A DNA stretch of 58,364 bases. Source: Neisseria shayeganii 871 (GTDB lineage: Bacteria; Pseudomonadota; Gammaproteobacteria; Burkholderiales; Neisseriaceae). Positions 1-7,840 of this stretch are shown here, piece after piece. The stretch's first letter is position 1; each line of letters starts with the position of its first letter. The notes under the pieces were generated by a model. That model ran no database searches. It was given only the letters and a program-made list of their open reading frames with translations, and was not told where the DNA came from. The position numbers and the translations under genes are program-made. The stretch is taken from positions 305,281-363,644 of the forward strand of contig NZ_JH164926.1 of the NCBI RefSeq assembly GCF_000226875.1, given 5' to 3'.

Positions 1-89
1 CTAGCTTGCCTATCTATCTGATATGTCTGCACTCGCTGCGCTGCTACGCCTTGAACTGCATCCACATCTGGGGCTTTTGCAAAGGTCTC
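1..89 (-). repeat. MITE-like element, copy A (cut by window start)
   Basis: This is the right part of the repeat family seen also at 3225, 16877, 26073 and 45018. It ends in TTTTGCAAAGGTCTC at 75-89 and contains the family segments ACTCGCTGCGCTGCTACGCC and CATCCACATCTGGGG. Its orientation is opposite to copy D at 16877. The terminal C at 89 is followed directly by a full DUS at 90. No ORF of its own is visible. Confidence 0.75.
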
Positions 90-139
90 AGGCTACCTGA
101 AAGGCGTGCCGGCATGGAGCAGCTGTTTTCAGGTAGCCT
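90..139. terminator. Inverted DUS pair (serS terminator)
   Basis: AGGCTACCTGAA at 90-101 and TTCAGGTAGCCT at 128-139 form an inverted pair that can fold into a stem. It lies just beyond the serS stop codon on the minus strand. The pair probably serves both as an uptake signal and as a terminator, which is the usual arrangement in Neisseriaceae. Confidence 0.6.
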
Positions 140-155
140 TTTGTGCGTTGGCGGT

Positions 156-1448
156 TTAGGGCACCAGTTTTTCGGCGCCGCCCAGATAGGGGCGCAGGGC
201 GGGCGGAATGGCGATGCTGCCGTCTGCCTGTTGGTGGTTTTCCAGCACCGCCACCAAGGCGCGGCCGACGGCGAGGCCGGAGCCGTTGAGGGTGTGCAGC
301 AGGCGGTTTTTGCCGTTTTCGTCTTTGAAGCGGGCTTTCATGCGGCGGGCTTGGAAGTCTTCACAATTGGAGCAGCTGGAGATTTCGCGGTAGGTGTTTT
401 GCGCGGGCACCCACACTTCGAGATCGTAGGTTTTGCTGGCGCCGAAGCCCATGTCGCCGGTGCACAACACGATCACGCGGTAGGGCAGTTCGAGCAGTTG
501 CAGGATTTTTTCGGCGTGGCCCACCATTTCTTCCAAGGTAGCGTAAGACGTGTCGGGGTGGACGATTTGCACCATTTCCACTTTGTCGAACTGGTGCTGG
601 CGGATCAGGCCGCGGGTGTCTTTGCCGTGCGAGCCGGCTTCGCTGCGGAAGCAGGGCGAGTGGGCGGTGAGTTTAATCGGCAGCGCCTCTTGCGGCACGA
701 TGCGCTCGCGCACGGTGTTGGTGAGGGTGACTTCGGCGGTGGGAATCAGGTATTGGCCGAGTTTGCTTTCGTCGCCGCCGCGGGTAACGTGAAAGAGGTC
801 TTCGCCGAATTTCGGCAGCTGGCCGGTGCCCAAGAGGGTGCTGTCGCTGACGATGTAGGGCGTGTAGCACTCGGTGTAGCCGTGCTGCTGGGTATGGGTG
901 TCGAGCATGAATTGCGCCAGGGCGCGGTGCAGGCGTGCGATGGGGCCTTTCATCAGGCTGAAGCGGGCGCCGGAGAGGGCGGCAGCGGTCTCGAAGTCCA
1001 ACCCCAGTTTTTCGCCCAAGTCAACGTGGTCTTTGACTTCGAAATCGAATTGGCGCGGGCTGCCGACGCGGCGCACTTCCACATTGTCGTTTTCATCGCG
1101 GCCGGCGGGCACGCTGTCGTGGGGCAGGTTGGGGATGACCAGCAGCCAGTCGTCCAGCTGTTTCTGCACGTCTTGGTAGGCGGCATCGGTTTGTTCCAAT
1201 TCGCTTTTGATGGCGGCCACTTCGGCCATGGCCGCTTCGGCTTCCGCGTGTTTGCCTTGGCCTTTGAGGGCGCCGATCTGTTTGGACACGCTGTTGCGGC
1301 GCGCCTGCAATTCTTCGGTTTTCACTTGCAGGGCTTTGCGGCGGCTTTCCAGTTCTTCAAAGGCGGCGGTGTCAAGAGCGAAGCCGCGGGCGGCCAGCTT
1401 GGCGGCGACGGCGGCAGAATCGTTGCGGAGGCGTTGGATGTCTAACAT
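156..1448 (-). CDS. serS: Seryl-tRNA synthetase
   Basis: Charges tRNA-Ser with serine in the cytoplasm; class II aminoacyl-tRNA synthetase. The 430-residue product has the usual family length. Residues 30-105 form the long helical arm (charged, alanine-rich coiled coil) that binds the tRNA. Motif 2 is seen near residue 267 (CFRSEAG...RGLIRQHQF) and motif 3 near residue 390 (LNGSGLAVGRALVAVLENHQ). Start MLDIQRLRND matches the family N-terminus. A TACAAT box on the minus strand at 1484-1489 is a plausible -10 about 35 bp upstream. The gene is monocistronic or follows the plsC-like gene, from which it is separated by a DUS hairpin. Confidence 0.97.
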   Translation of the reverse strand: MLDIQRLRNDSAAVAAKLAARGFALDTAAFEELESRRKALQVKTEELQARRNSVSKQIGALKGQGKHAEAEAAMAEVAAIKSELEQTDAAYQDVQKQLDDWLLVIPNLPHDSVPAGRDENDNVEVRRVGSPRQFDFEVKDHVDLGEKLGLDFETAAALSGARFSLMKGPIARLHRALAQFMLDTHTQQHGYTECYTPYIVSDSTLLGTGQLPKFGEDLFHVTRGGDESKLGQYLIPTAEVTLTNTVRERIVPQEALPIKLTAHSPCFRSEAGSHGKDTRGLIRQHQFDKVEMVQIVHPDTSYATLEEMVGHAEKILQLLELPYRVIVLCTGDMGFGASKTYDLEVWVPAQNTYREISSCSNCEDFQARRMKARFKDENGKNRLLHTLNGSGLAVGRALVAVLENHQQADGSIAIPPALRPYLGGAEKLVP

Positions 1449-1506
1449 GATGGGCGCGAATAAACGGAAAAAATAAAGCGCGTATTGTAAACGCGCCGCA
1501 GCATAA

Positions 1507-1550
1507 AGGCTACCTGAAAGGCTTTCAGGCAGCCTGTTTTCAGGTAGCCT
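1507..1550. terminator. Triple DUS hairpin after the PlsC-like gene
   Basis: AGGCTACCTGAA at 1507-1518 faces TTCAGGTAGCCT at 1539-1550. Between them lies a variant, TTCAGGCAGCCT, at 1524-1535. The right arm contains the stop codon of the PlsC-like gene (TGA, complement of 1540-1542). Its likely role is termination of the acyltransferase operon. Confidence 0.55.
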
Positions 1551-2349
1551 CTGCCGGTGCGGGGGAGCGGCCGGAGGCGGCCATCAGTTCGGCGACGGAC
1601 TTGCCCTGCAGTTCGGCCAGTTTGGTGGCCACTTGGGCTTCGGCTTCGGCACAAATCTGCTGGCGGGTTTTGCCGGCCACGGCAATCGGCTCGAGAAAAT
1701 ACAGCGCCACTTCGCTTTGCTTTTGCGGCAGGATGCGGCAGAACGACTGCCACATGCTGAGGTCGCCGAAGTAGGCCATATCGGTGTTCGGGCTGCCGTC
1801 TGCTTTCGGGTAATAAAGGGCAATCGGCCACACGTCCTGCCCGCTTTGCACGGCGGCTTCAAACAGATTGCTGCGGAAGGGTTTGAGCTCGGTGCCGTCG
1901 GTGCTGGTGCCTTCGGGAAAGACCACGGTGTAGTCGCTTTCGGCCAAAATCTGCAACAGGATGTCGCGCACCTGTTGCGAGGAGCGGCGGTTGTTGCGTT
2001 GGATGAACACGGTTTCCGCCCGTGCCGCCAGCCAGCCGACGGCGGGCCAGCTGCGCACTTCCTCTTTGGCCACAAAGCGCACCGCATGTACGGAATTGAC
2101 GGCGAAAATATCCAGCCAGGAAACGTGGTTGCCCACCATAAACAGGCCGCCGGAAGCAAAAAAACGCTCGGCGCCGTAAACGCTGAGTTTCACGCCGCAC
2201 ACGCGCATGCACTGGCGCGACCACTCGCGCACGCGCCGCTGGCGGCCCGGACGGCCTTCGCGTTTGAAAAACAGGGCTACCTGAATGCAGCCCCAAGCAA
2301 TCACGCCGCCGATGCCGATCAGGCGCAGCCACAAACGAAGGGTGCTCAT
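1540..2349 (-). CDS. 1-acyl-glycerol-3-phosphate acyltransferase family (PlsC/OlsA-like)
   Basis: Inner-membrane acyltransferase of 269 residues. A hydrophobic segment lies at residues 10-28. The family's catalytic NHxxxxD box is at 74-80 (NHVSWLD) and the FPEGT box at 144-148. Family members acylate lysophosphatidic acid or, in the OlsA branch, lyso-ornithine lipid. The gene starts 9 bp after the stop of an OlsB-like GNAT gene, so an ornithine-lipid role (OlsA) is a reasonable inference, but a housekeeping PlsC role cannot be excluded. The last codons and the stop (Glu-Ala-Thr-stop) are supplied by a DUS. Confidence 0.88.
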   Translation of the reverse strand: MSTLRLWLRLIGIGGVIAWGCIQVALFFKREGRPGRQRRVREWSRQCMRVCGVKLSVYGAERFFASGGLFMVGNHVSWLDIFAVNSVHAVRFVAKEEVRSWPAVGWLAARAETVFIQRNNRRSSQQVRDILLQILAESDYTVVFPEGTSTDGTELKPFRSNLFEAAVQSGQDVWPIALYYPKADGSPNTDMAYFGDLSMWQSFCRILPQKQSEVALYFLEPIAVAGKTRQQICAEAEAQVATKLAELQGKSVAELMAASGRSPAPAEAT

Positions 2350-2358
2350 GCGGCTGCC

Positions 2359-3108
2359 TCAACGGACAAAATGTTTGGCATAGCGCGGATGGATGCGCCA
2401 CATCGGCATCATCACCAGCATATCGGCTGTTTTGAAATCCTGATCCCAGTGCGGTTCGCCGCAAATCCATACGCCGGCACGCAGATAGCCTTTTAAGAGC
2501 GGCGGGGGAGCCACCGGGAGGTCTTGCCGCAACTCGTCCAGCGGCAGGGGATGCTTGGGGAAAACGCGGTATTCTTCCGGCGCGTAGTGGTGCTGTTCGA
2601 TGTAGCGGAACAGGCTGGCGGCTTCATGCCCGCCGTCGGCCATGGCCACGCTGCCGCAGCCGATCATGTAGTCCAGATGGTTCAGCTTCATAAACTGGGT
2701 GAGCCCCATCCAAAGAAGGGAGATGGTGCTGCCGGAGCGGTAATCGGCGTGCACGCAGGCGCGGCCGAGCTCGACCGCTTTGGGCAGAATATTCTCGATG
2801 CGGCTCAAATCGAATTCGGAAGCGGAATACCAGCCGCCGTTGGCTTCGGCGGCTGCTTGGGTGGTGAGGCGGTAAGTGCCCACAATTTCGCCGCTGTGTT
2901 TGTCGCGTACCACCAAATGGCGGCAGAAGGCATCGTAGCGGTCGATGTCGCGGCCGTCATGGCCGGCAATATTGGCGCCCATTTCGTGGGCGAAAATGTC
3001 GTAACGCAACCGTTGGGCCGCTTCGACAGTGGCTTCGTCTTGGGCAAGCAAGACCTCCAGCCGGCTGCTTTCGATGGCGGGCCAGGATTCGGTTTTCGTT
3101 CGCTGCAT
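2359..3108 (-). CDS. GNAT N-acyltransferase, OlsB-like (hemolysin-type)
   Basis: A 249-residue protein resembling ornithine-acyl-ACP N-acyltransferases (OlsB, Acetyltransf_5 fold). Family-like features are LRYDIFAHEMGA near residue 29, ELGRACVHADYRSG near 113, and a C-terminal block LKGYLRAGVWICGEP ... DMLVMMPMWRIHPRYAKHF. OlsB makes lyso-ornithine lipid from ornithine and a 3-hydroxyacyl-ACP. Start 3108 (MQRTKTES) was chosen because GGGAG precedes it; the longer open frame runs into the repeat element at 3225. It forms an operon with the PlsC-like gene 9 bp downstream. The fold assignment is firm; the lipid product is inferred. Confidence 0.85.
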   Translation of the reverse strand: MQRTKTESWPAIESSRLEVLLAQDEATVEAAQRLRYDIFAHEMGANIAGHDGRDIDRYDAFCRHLVVRDKHSGEIVGTYRLTTQAAAEANGGWYSASEFDLSRIENILPKAVELGRACVHADYRSGSTISLLWMGLTQFMKLNHLDYMIGCGSVAMADGGHEAASLFRYIEQHHYAPEEYRVFPKHPLPLDELRQDLPVAPPPLLKGYLRAGVWICGEPHWDQDFKTADMLVMMPMWRIHPRYAKHFVR

Positions 3109-3224
3109 AAAAGACTCCCGAAGGTGTACTGTGGCGAAGGCCGAACTGTAAAGCCCAACGCGGGCAAAGGCAAGCGGATTATCGGGAAAATCAGCACAAA
3201 CCCGGCCGTCGGGTAAGCCGGGCT

Positions 3225-3365
3225 GAGACCTTTGCAAACCCTCCAGATGTGGATGCAGTTCAAGGCGTAGCAGCGCAGCGAGTGCAGACATATCACACGA
3301 TAGGCAAGCGAGCGAGCAGCGCACAACGCAGAAATGCGCCGCAGATGGGGGGTTGCAAAGGTCTC
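3225..3365 (+). repeat. MITE-like element, copy B
   Basis: A 141-bp element beginning GAGACCTTTGCAAACCCTCC and ending TTGCAAAGGTCTC. It is flanked on both sides by GGGCT (3220-3224 and 3366-3370), which looks like a 5-bp target duplication. Same orientation as copy D. It carries no coding sequence. This is the only copy not touching a DUS, though GGGCT resembles the AGGCT of the DUS. It fills most of the 320-bp gap between the GNAT gene and the lytic transglycosylase gene. Confidence 0.8.
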
Positions 3366-3394
3366 GGGCTGATGTTTTTCCCCGCCCGCCGTTT

Positions 3395-3400
3395 TATAAT
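3395..3400 (+). promoter_or_regulatory. Candidate -10 box for the lytic transglycosylase gene
   Basis: A perfect TATAAT lies about 30 bp before the start codon and just after MITE copy B. No good -35 is seen at 17 bp; TGTTTT is the best available. If this promoter is used, the repeat element sits directly upstream of it. Confidence 0.4.
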
Positions 3401-3428
3401 CACGGCCTGTTTGTAAAGGAATGGTTTG

Positions 3429-4061
3429 GTGAAGATGTTTGAGGAACAGCCGCAGAGCCCGCAACGCCGGCATTGGCTGCTGTCTGCCGCGGCCTGCTCG
3501 GCCGTCTGCCTGCTGCCGGCCGTGGCGAGAGCCGGCGCCCAGCGTGAGGAAACCCTGTCTGACGACGTGGCTTCGGTGATGCGCCATTCGGTCAACAATG
3601 TCAACCCGCCGCGGCTCGTGTTTGCCGATCCTTATGATGCGCCGCGTTGGCTGAACGATATGTCGCTGCGTTTGGCGCGCTATGTGCCCGATGTGCTGGC
3701 GCGGCGGCGTTTGTTGATCAACATCCAATACGAGTCGGTGCGGGCGGGCTTGGACACGCAGATGGTGCTGGGTTTGATTCAGGTGGAGAGCGCGTTCCGC
3801 CAATACGCCATCAGCGGCGTAGGCGCGCGCGGCCTGATGCAGGTGATGCCGTTTTGGAAAAACTACATCGGTAAGCCGGAACACAATCTTTTCGACATCC
3901 GCACCAATTTGCGTTACGGCTGCACCATTCTGCGCCACTACCGCAATGTGGAAAACGGCAATCTGCAGCGGGCATTGGCGCGCTACAACGGCAGCTTGGG
4001 CAGCAGCCGTTATCCCGATGCGGTTATCGGTGCGTGGAAAAACCGTTGGGATTGGGCTTAG
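3429..4061 (+). CDS. Lytic transglycosylase, SLT domain
   Basis: Periplasmic peptidoglycan lytic transglycosylase of about 210 residues. It cleaves the MurNAc-GlcNAc bond to give anhydro-muropeptides. The SLT core is visible as GLIQVESAFRQYAISG, where E is the catalytic acid, followed by VGARGLMQVMPFW and a late RYNGSLGS block. The N-terminus has QRRHWLL followed by an alanine/leucine stretch ending AVARAGA. This reads as a signal peptide with a twin-arginine-like motif. GTG at 3429 is 8 bp after AAGGA; TTG at 3426 or ATG at 3435 are possible alternative starts. The gene is alone, ended by a strong hairpin shared with the convergent autotransporter gene. Confidence 0.85.
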   Translation: MKMFEEQPQSPQRRHWLLSAAACSAVCLLPAVARAGAQREETLSDDVASVMRHSVNNVNPPRLVFADPYDAPRWLNDMSLRLARYVPDVLARRRLLINIQYESVRAGLDTQMVLGLIQVESAFRQYAISGVGARGLMQVMPFWKNYIGKPEHNLFDIRTNLRYGCTILRHYRNVENGNLQRALARYNGSLGSSRYPDAVIGAWKNRWDWA

Positions 4062-4087
4062 GGGCGGCGTTTGTGAGACGCCGCCCC
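4061..4087. terminator. Bidirectional terminator between transglycosylase and autotransporter genes
   Basis: GGGGCGGCGT at 4061-4070 pairs with ACGCCGCCCC at 4078-4087 around a 7-nt loop. It separates two convergent genes. An A-run after it on the plus strand gives a U-run for minus-strand transcripts only in part, so efficiency is uncertain. Confidence 0.6.
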
Positions 4088-4110
4088 CAAAAACGGAACG
4101 AGTCGGGCCC

Positions 4111-6834
4111 TTACCAGCGATAGCGCAGACCGGCGCGCAGAGCGGCGCCTTCTTCTCCTGCGTTGCTATGACGCCACACTCGGTTGCCCTTACCCAAAGA
4201 ACGAACATAGCGCACGTCGCCGTAAACACTCAAACCTTTGGCGGCTTGAATCTGACCGCCCAAGCCCAACTCGGTTTTCCAACGCGTATCGTCCGAAACC
4301 AGCACATCATTGCCCAGGCGCACGTCTGTGCGTCCGAAGGGACGGATCAGATTGGCAATCAAATACACGTCATTGTTCCCGTCACGCCACATTAGGCGGC
4401 TGCCCACGCGCGCAGTCAAACGATGATCTGCACCGTCCGCTATCTCACGCACGCCGTCGTGTTTGCCGTTCAAATATTGGTATTGGTATACCAGCTGGGC
4501 CTGCGGTTCTACATACCAATTACCGCCCAGCAGGAAAGGCTTGCCTACTTCCGCAGAAGCCGCTACCGCATAACCTTGCTGAGAAGCCAGGCGATGTCGG
4601 TTTTTCAGCCAGGAAATCTGACCCACCAAATCCAAATAGCCGCCGCTAGCTGCGTAACGGGTGTGGTACACACCGGCCGAAACAATATCGGTTTTGGCGC
4701 TGCCGATGTATTTGTCGTCGCTTACCAAACCATTGGTTGCACGGTATTTATCGTACAGGTTGTGATCGGCATGGCTATATGCCAGCATCAAGCCGGTGCG
4801 TCGGCTGCCTTGTTCTGCGTGGGAGCGGTGGATGTCGGCGCCGATTTGCAAGGTATTGGTACGGCTGCGTGCGCCGAAGCGGTCTTTATCCTGAATGCGT
4901 TTATCCGCATTGATTGTGCGCACCCATACATCCGGTCCCTCACCTTGTTGTGCGTCATTTTGGTAACGGCTGCCTACCCGCTGGTGCAGCATGCCGATAT
5001 GTTCCAAGCCTAGGTTTAAAGCCAAGCCGCGGGTTTGCACATAATGGGCCGCTTCAGGCGCAATGATTTCCCTTCCCCCAGCTTTTAACGTCCAGCGGTA
5101 ATTATTGTCGTTGCGCACCAGCTGTACCTGTTGCGCTCCATCGGTTTGAGCCGTGCCGAAAAAGGCATGGCCGTCCGGGGTCTGCGCTTCATGCTTCCCA
5201 TTTACCACAATCACATCCTCAGAGAAGATATCGGTATTTTTCGGCGTAATATTGCCGATGGTGCGGCTGTGGAGCTTCACTTGTGTGGCTGCATTAACCT
5301 TAAGATCGGTAATGATCAGCCGATTGCTTTGGGTAGTGCCGTTCGGGTCGGCAGCATCATCATCCCAAGTGGTATTCATCACAATGGTGCCGCCCTTCGC
5401 CTCGTATCGATCGGCGTATATCGAATCGGTACCGTTGATGGCAAATTCGATTTTGCCATCCGTCAGGCTTAAGCTCGTGAGAAACGAATCCAATTTGTCA
5501 GTGGTGCGCCATATGCTGTCTGAGCCATACTGAGTCAAATTCAATTCACCATCACCCTTATGCAGGCTGCCCTGTAGCAAGCCATTTGCATCGGGTTTGC
5601 CGTTGGATTCGTTCTTGATATCAACCACGCCAGCGGCCTCATTGCGGACAGCATAAACTTGTCCTGTTGATTTCAAACTGCCTGTATTGCTGATTGCAAA
5701 CTTACCGTCGCCGTGGTGACGCGCGATACCGCCTTGTCGCTCAATACTACCGGTGTTTTTAAACTCAGCCGCAGTGTTGGCAGCAGCAGTAGCATGCACC
5801 GCAATATCTTCTTTTTCTGTTACTGCTAACTTTCCATCGTTTTGCAGCACCCCGCCGCCCTTCAGCTCAATGGCGCGGGCATGCGGTGTCTTGATGGTGG
5901 CGTCACCCTTAAAGTGCAGGGTATTTTTGCCGTCGGGCGAATCCGGGGTGGGGGGCGAACCCACATCGATGGCCAAGCCGACGGCGGGCTCCTCGATGGT
6001 TAAGCTTAGCTCATTGAATTCGAGCCGATTGCCTTGGTTTTGAACCATGTCTATAAAAGTATCGCCCACTTCGGCCACGGTCTTTGCACCGAAAATTAAT
6101 TCGGCCTCCGCTCCTCCAACACGGATGCGGCCGCCTTGATTGTGTCCCACTCCCTTTCGGCCTTGGATATCGGCGCCGCCGTTCAAGCGATAGGTGCCGT
6201 AACCCAAGCGGATCAAATCGGAGCCTGCCGTATTCGCCGTCAGCTTGCCCTCCAGCGTCATAGAGGTATCTTGGCGTCCTTTCTTAGTAAGTAAACGGAT
6301 ACTATTCCAACCGTAGCCTAAATCCAATATCGACCCCGTATAGTCACCATGGGTCACCGACAAATCGCCTCGAATGTGCAAATCGCCTCCACCGCCCACC
6401 ACAATATCGCGGGTATTGCGCACGTTCGCCTGCTCTACCACCACATCACCTTCGAAAACCGCACGGTTTCGGACGTCACCTGACTCATCGCGTAAATAAA
6501 TAGCCGAATAATCTTGCGGCTTATTGCCTGCTCCCGGCCCCGACTTATGCAACTGTACGCGGTTTGCGCTAAACGTGGCGGACCCGCCACCCCGCACATC
6601 AATAACGGCAGATGTTCTGCCGGCAGCGCTGAATGTGTCTTCAGCATAACTGCATGTCTCTCCGGATATGGCCAAAGCCTGAGTGGCGCTGTAGGTGGGG
6701 CAGGCCGCTTGGCTTAATGCCGGCAGCGCAGCCAAAACGGCGGCCAAAACGGTGAGTTGCGGTTTGTGCAGTGTGCTTTTGGCCGCAGAGAAGCCGTGTC
6801 GGGCAATATTGGAGGATAGGATATTTAAATTCAT
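4111..6834 (-). CDS. Autotransporter (type Va) outer-membrane protein
   Basis: A 907-residue autotransporter. The first 43 residues are a long signal peptide with a charged N-region and hydrophobic core LTVLAAVLAALPALSQA. The passenger (about 44-620) is rich in Gly, Asn, Asp and Thr with repeated G-x-L/I strands typical of a beta helix. A pertactin-like junction sits near 560-620. The C-terminal barrel (about 640-907) begins near PDVWVRTINAD and ends AGLRYRW, with the terminal aromatic expected for BAM-dependent insertion. I see no subtilisin catalytic triad, so an adhesin or biofilm role is more likely than a protease. GGGAG precedes the start. No partner genes are adjacent. Confidence 0.9.
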   Translation of the reverse strand: MNLNILSSNIARHGFSAAKSTLHKPQLTVLAAVLAALPALSQAACPTYSATQALAISGETCSYAEDTFSAAGRTSAVIDVRGGGSATFSANRVQLHKSGPGAGNKPQDYSAIYLRDESGDVRNRAVFEGDVVVEQANVRNTRDIVVGGGGDLHIRGDLSVTHGDYTGSILDLGYGWNSIRLLTKKGRQDTSMTLEGKLTANTAGSDLIRLGYGTYRLNGGADIQGRKGVGHNQGGRIRVGGAEAELIFGAKTVAEVGDTFIDMVQNQGNRLEFNELSLTIEEPAVGLAIDVGSPPTPDSPDGKNTLHFKGDATIKTPHARAIELKGGGVLQNDGKLAVTEKEDIAVHATAAANTAAEFKNTGSIERQGGIARHHGDGKFAISNTGSLKSTGQVYAVRNEAAGVVDIKNESNGKPDANGLLQGSLHKGDGELNLTQYGSDSIWRTTDKLDSFLTSLSLTDGKIEFAINGTDSIYADRYEAKGGTIVMNTTWDDDAADPNGTTQSNRLIITDLKVNAATQVKLHSRTIGNITPKNTDIFSEDVIVVNGKHEAQTPDGHAFFGTAQTDGAQQVQLVRNDNNYRWTLKAGGREIIAPEAAHYVQTRGLALNLGLEHIGMLHQRVGSRYQNDAQQGEGPDVWVRTINADKRIQDKDRFGARSRTNTLQIGADIHRSHAEQGSRRTGLMLAYSHADHNLYDKYRATNGLVSDDKYIGSAKTDIVSAGVYHTRYAASGGYLDLVGQISWLKNRHRLASQQGYAVAASAEVGKPFLLGGNWYVEPQAQLVYQYQYLNGKHDGVREIADGADHRLTARVGSRLMWRDGNNDVYLIANLIRPFGRTDVRLGNDVLVSDDTRWKTELGLGGQIQAAKGLSVYGDVRYVRSLGKGNRVWRHSNAGEEGAALRAGLRYRW

Positions 6835-6942
6835 AAGTATGACTCCCGTACTTTAAATAAATGTTATTGATGAATTTATCGACCGAATGATTGGAAGAAG
6901 GCTCGGTAAGCCAGGCAATGGCGAGAGAAAAAGTGTTGCCAG

Positions 6943-6980
6943 CAACACACTTGCCGGATGCCCACCCGGCAAGTGTGTTG
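6943..6980. terminator. Strong hairpin after rmlD-like gene
   Basis: A perfect 15-bp stem, CAACACACTTGCCGG at 6943-6957 with its complement at 6966-6980, has an 8-nt loop. It begins 11 bp after the stop of the minus-strand reductase gene. A T-run follows a few bases further on that strand (complement of 6927-6932), fitting an intrinsic terminator. Confidence 0.75.
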
Positions 6981-6991
6981 GTGGATCTGCC

Positions 6992-7840
6992 CTAAGCCGA
7001 CTGGATAAGCTGTTTTAACGCAGCTTGCCAATCTGAAGGCAAATAGCCCACTTGGCGGATTTTATCACAGTTTAACACACTATAGGGAGGACGCGGCGTG
7101 TGCTCATCGCTTTGCTGAGAGAATGCTTCTTGCACCGTGGCGTTGACCGGGCAGATTTTTTCCAAAGTGTGCAGAATGATTTGGGCGAATTCATATCGAG
7201 TTACCGGAACATCGCCACAGAAATGATAAATCCCAGGTGTGATCCTGGACTCTTGGGCGAATTGAATCATTAATTTGGCCAAATCGCCGGCATAAGTGGG
7301 ACAACCGACTTTGTCCGTGACGACGGAAATCATTTCTTGATCGGCTTGGCTAAGGATGTCTTTGACAAAATTGCTACCGTATTCGGAAAAGACCCAGGAG
7401 CTGCGGATAATGATACTGTCAGGATTGGCCGCCAAAGCCAGCAGTTCTCCGGCTAATTTGGATTTGGCATAGGTGCTCAGCGGGTTGGGGTAGTCTAATT
7501 CGGTATAGGGCTCGTGTTTTTGGCCGTCAAAAACATAATCGCTGGAGATATGGATGAATCGGACATTGTGCTTGGCTGCGGCTGCGGCCAAGTTACGTAC
7601 GCCTTCTGCGTTGACGGCAAAAACCTTGTCTTTATTGTGTTCGGCTGCTTCCAAGTCGGTATAGCCTGCGGCGTTGATGATGACGTCAGGCTCGAAATTT
7701 TGCACCATATTATCGACGGCTTGTGCTTGGGTAATGTCTAGGGTGGCAGAGTCGGCTGCGATCATTTCCCAGTGTTCGGGTTTTTGTTGTTTCAGACTTT
7801 GGCCGACTTGGCCTTTGGCTCCGGTCAATAATATTCTCAT
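6992..7840 (-). CDS. rfbD: dTDP-4-dehydrorhamnose reductase
   Basis: A 282-residue NAD(P)-dependent SDR-type reductase (RmlD/RfbD) that makes dTDP-L-rhamnose, the last step of rhamnose activation for surface polysaccharide. The N-terminus MRILLTGAKGQVGQSL is the nucleotide-binding glycine loop. The catalytic YxxxK is in YAKSKLAGE near residue 128. SSDYVFDG and SSWVFSEYGSNFVKDI blocks fit the family. No rmlA, rmlB or rmlC lies nearby in this window, so it is either an orphan or its partners are elsewhere. Codon use is AT-richer than in the neighbours, and the gene is followed by a strong terminator. Confidence 0.92.
   Translation of the reverse strand: MRILLTGAKGQVGQSLKQQKPEHWEMIAADSATLDITQAQAVDNMVQNFEPDVIINAAGYTDLEAAEHNKDKVFAVNAEGVRNLAAAAAKHNVRFIHISSDYVFDGQKHEPYTELDYPNPLSTYAKSKLAGELLALAANPDSIIIRSSWVFSEYGSNFVKDILSQADQEMISVVTDKVGCPTYAGDLAKLMIQFAQESRITPGIYHFCGDVPVTRYEFAQIILHTLEKICPVNATVQEAFSQQSDEHTPRPPYSVLNCDKIRQVGYLPSDWQAALKQLIQSA

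Noticed and set aside
6..1445. A 479-codon open frame on the plus strand opposite serS
   Set aside because: It is the antisense shadow of a GC-rich gene: Gly/Ala/Phe/His-rich, no domain, no ribosome binding site. The serS frame has all family motifs.
3109..3324. N-terminal extension of the OlsB-like gene (72 extra codons)
   Set aside because: The extension is translated from MITE B and the gap, while a GGGAG ribosome binding site sits before the start at 3108.
2805..4229. A 474-codon minus-strand frame across the OlsB-like start, MITE B and the transglycosylase
   Set aside because: It crosses a repeat element and two real genes in the wrong frame, with no recognisable protein sequence.
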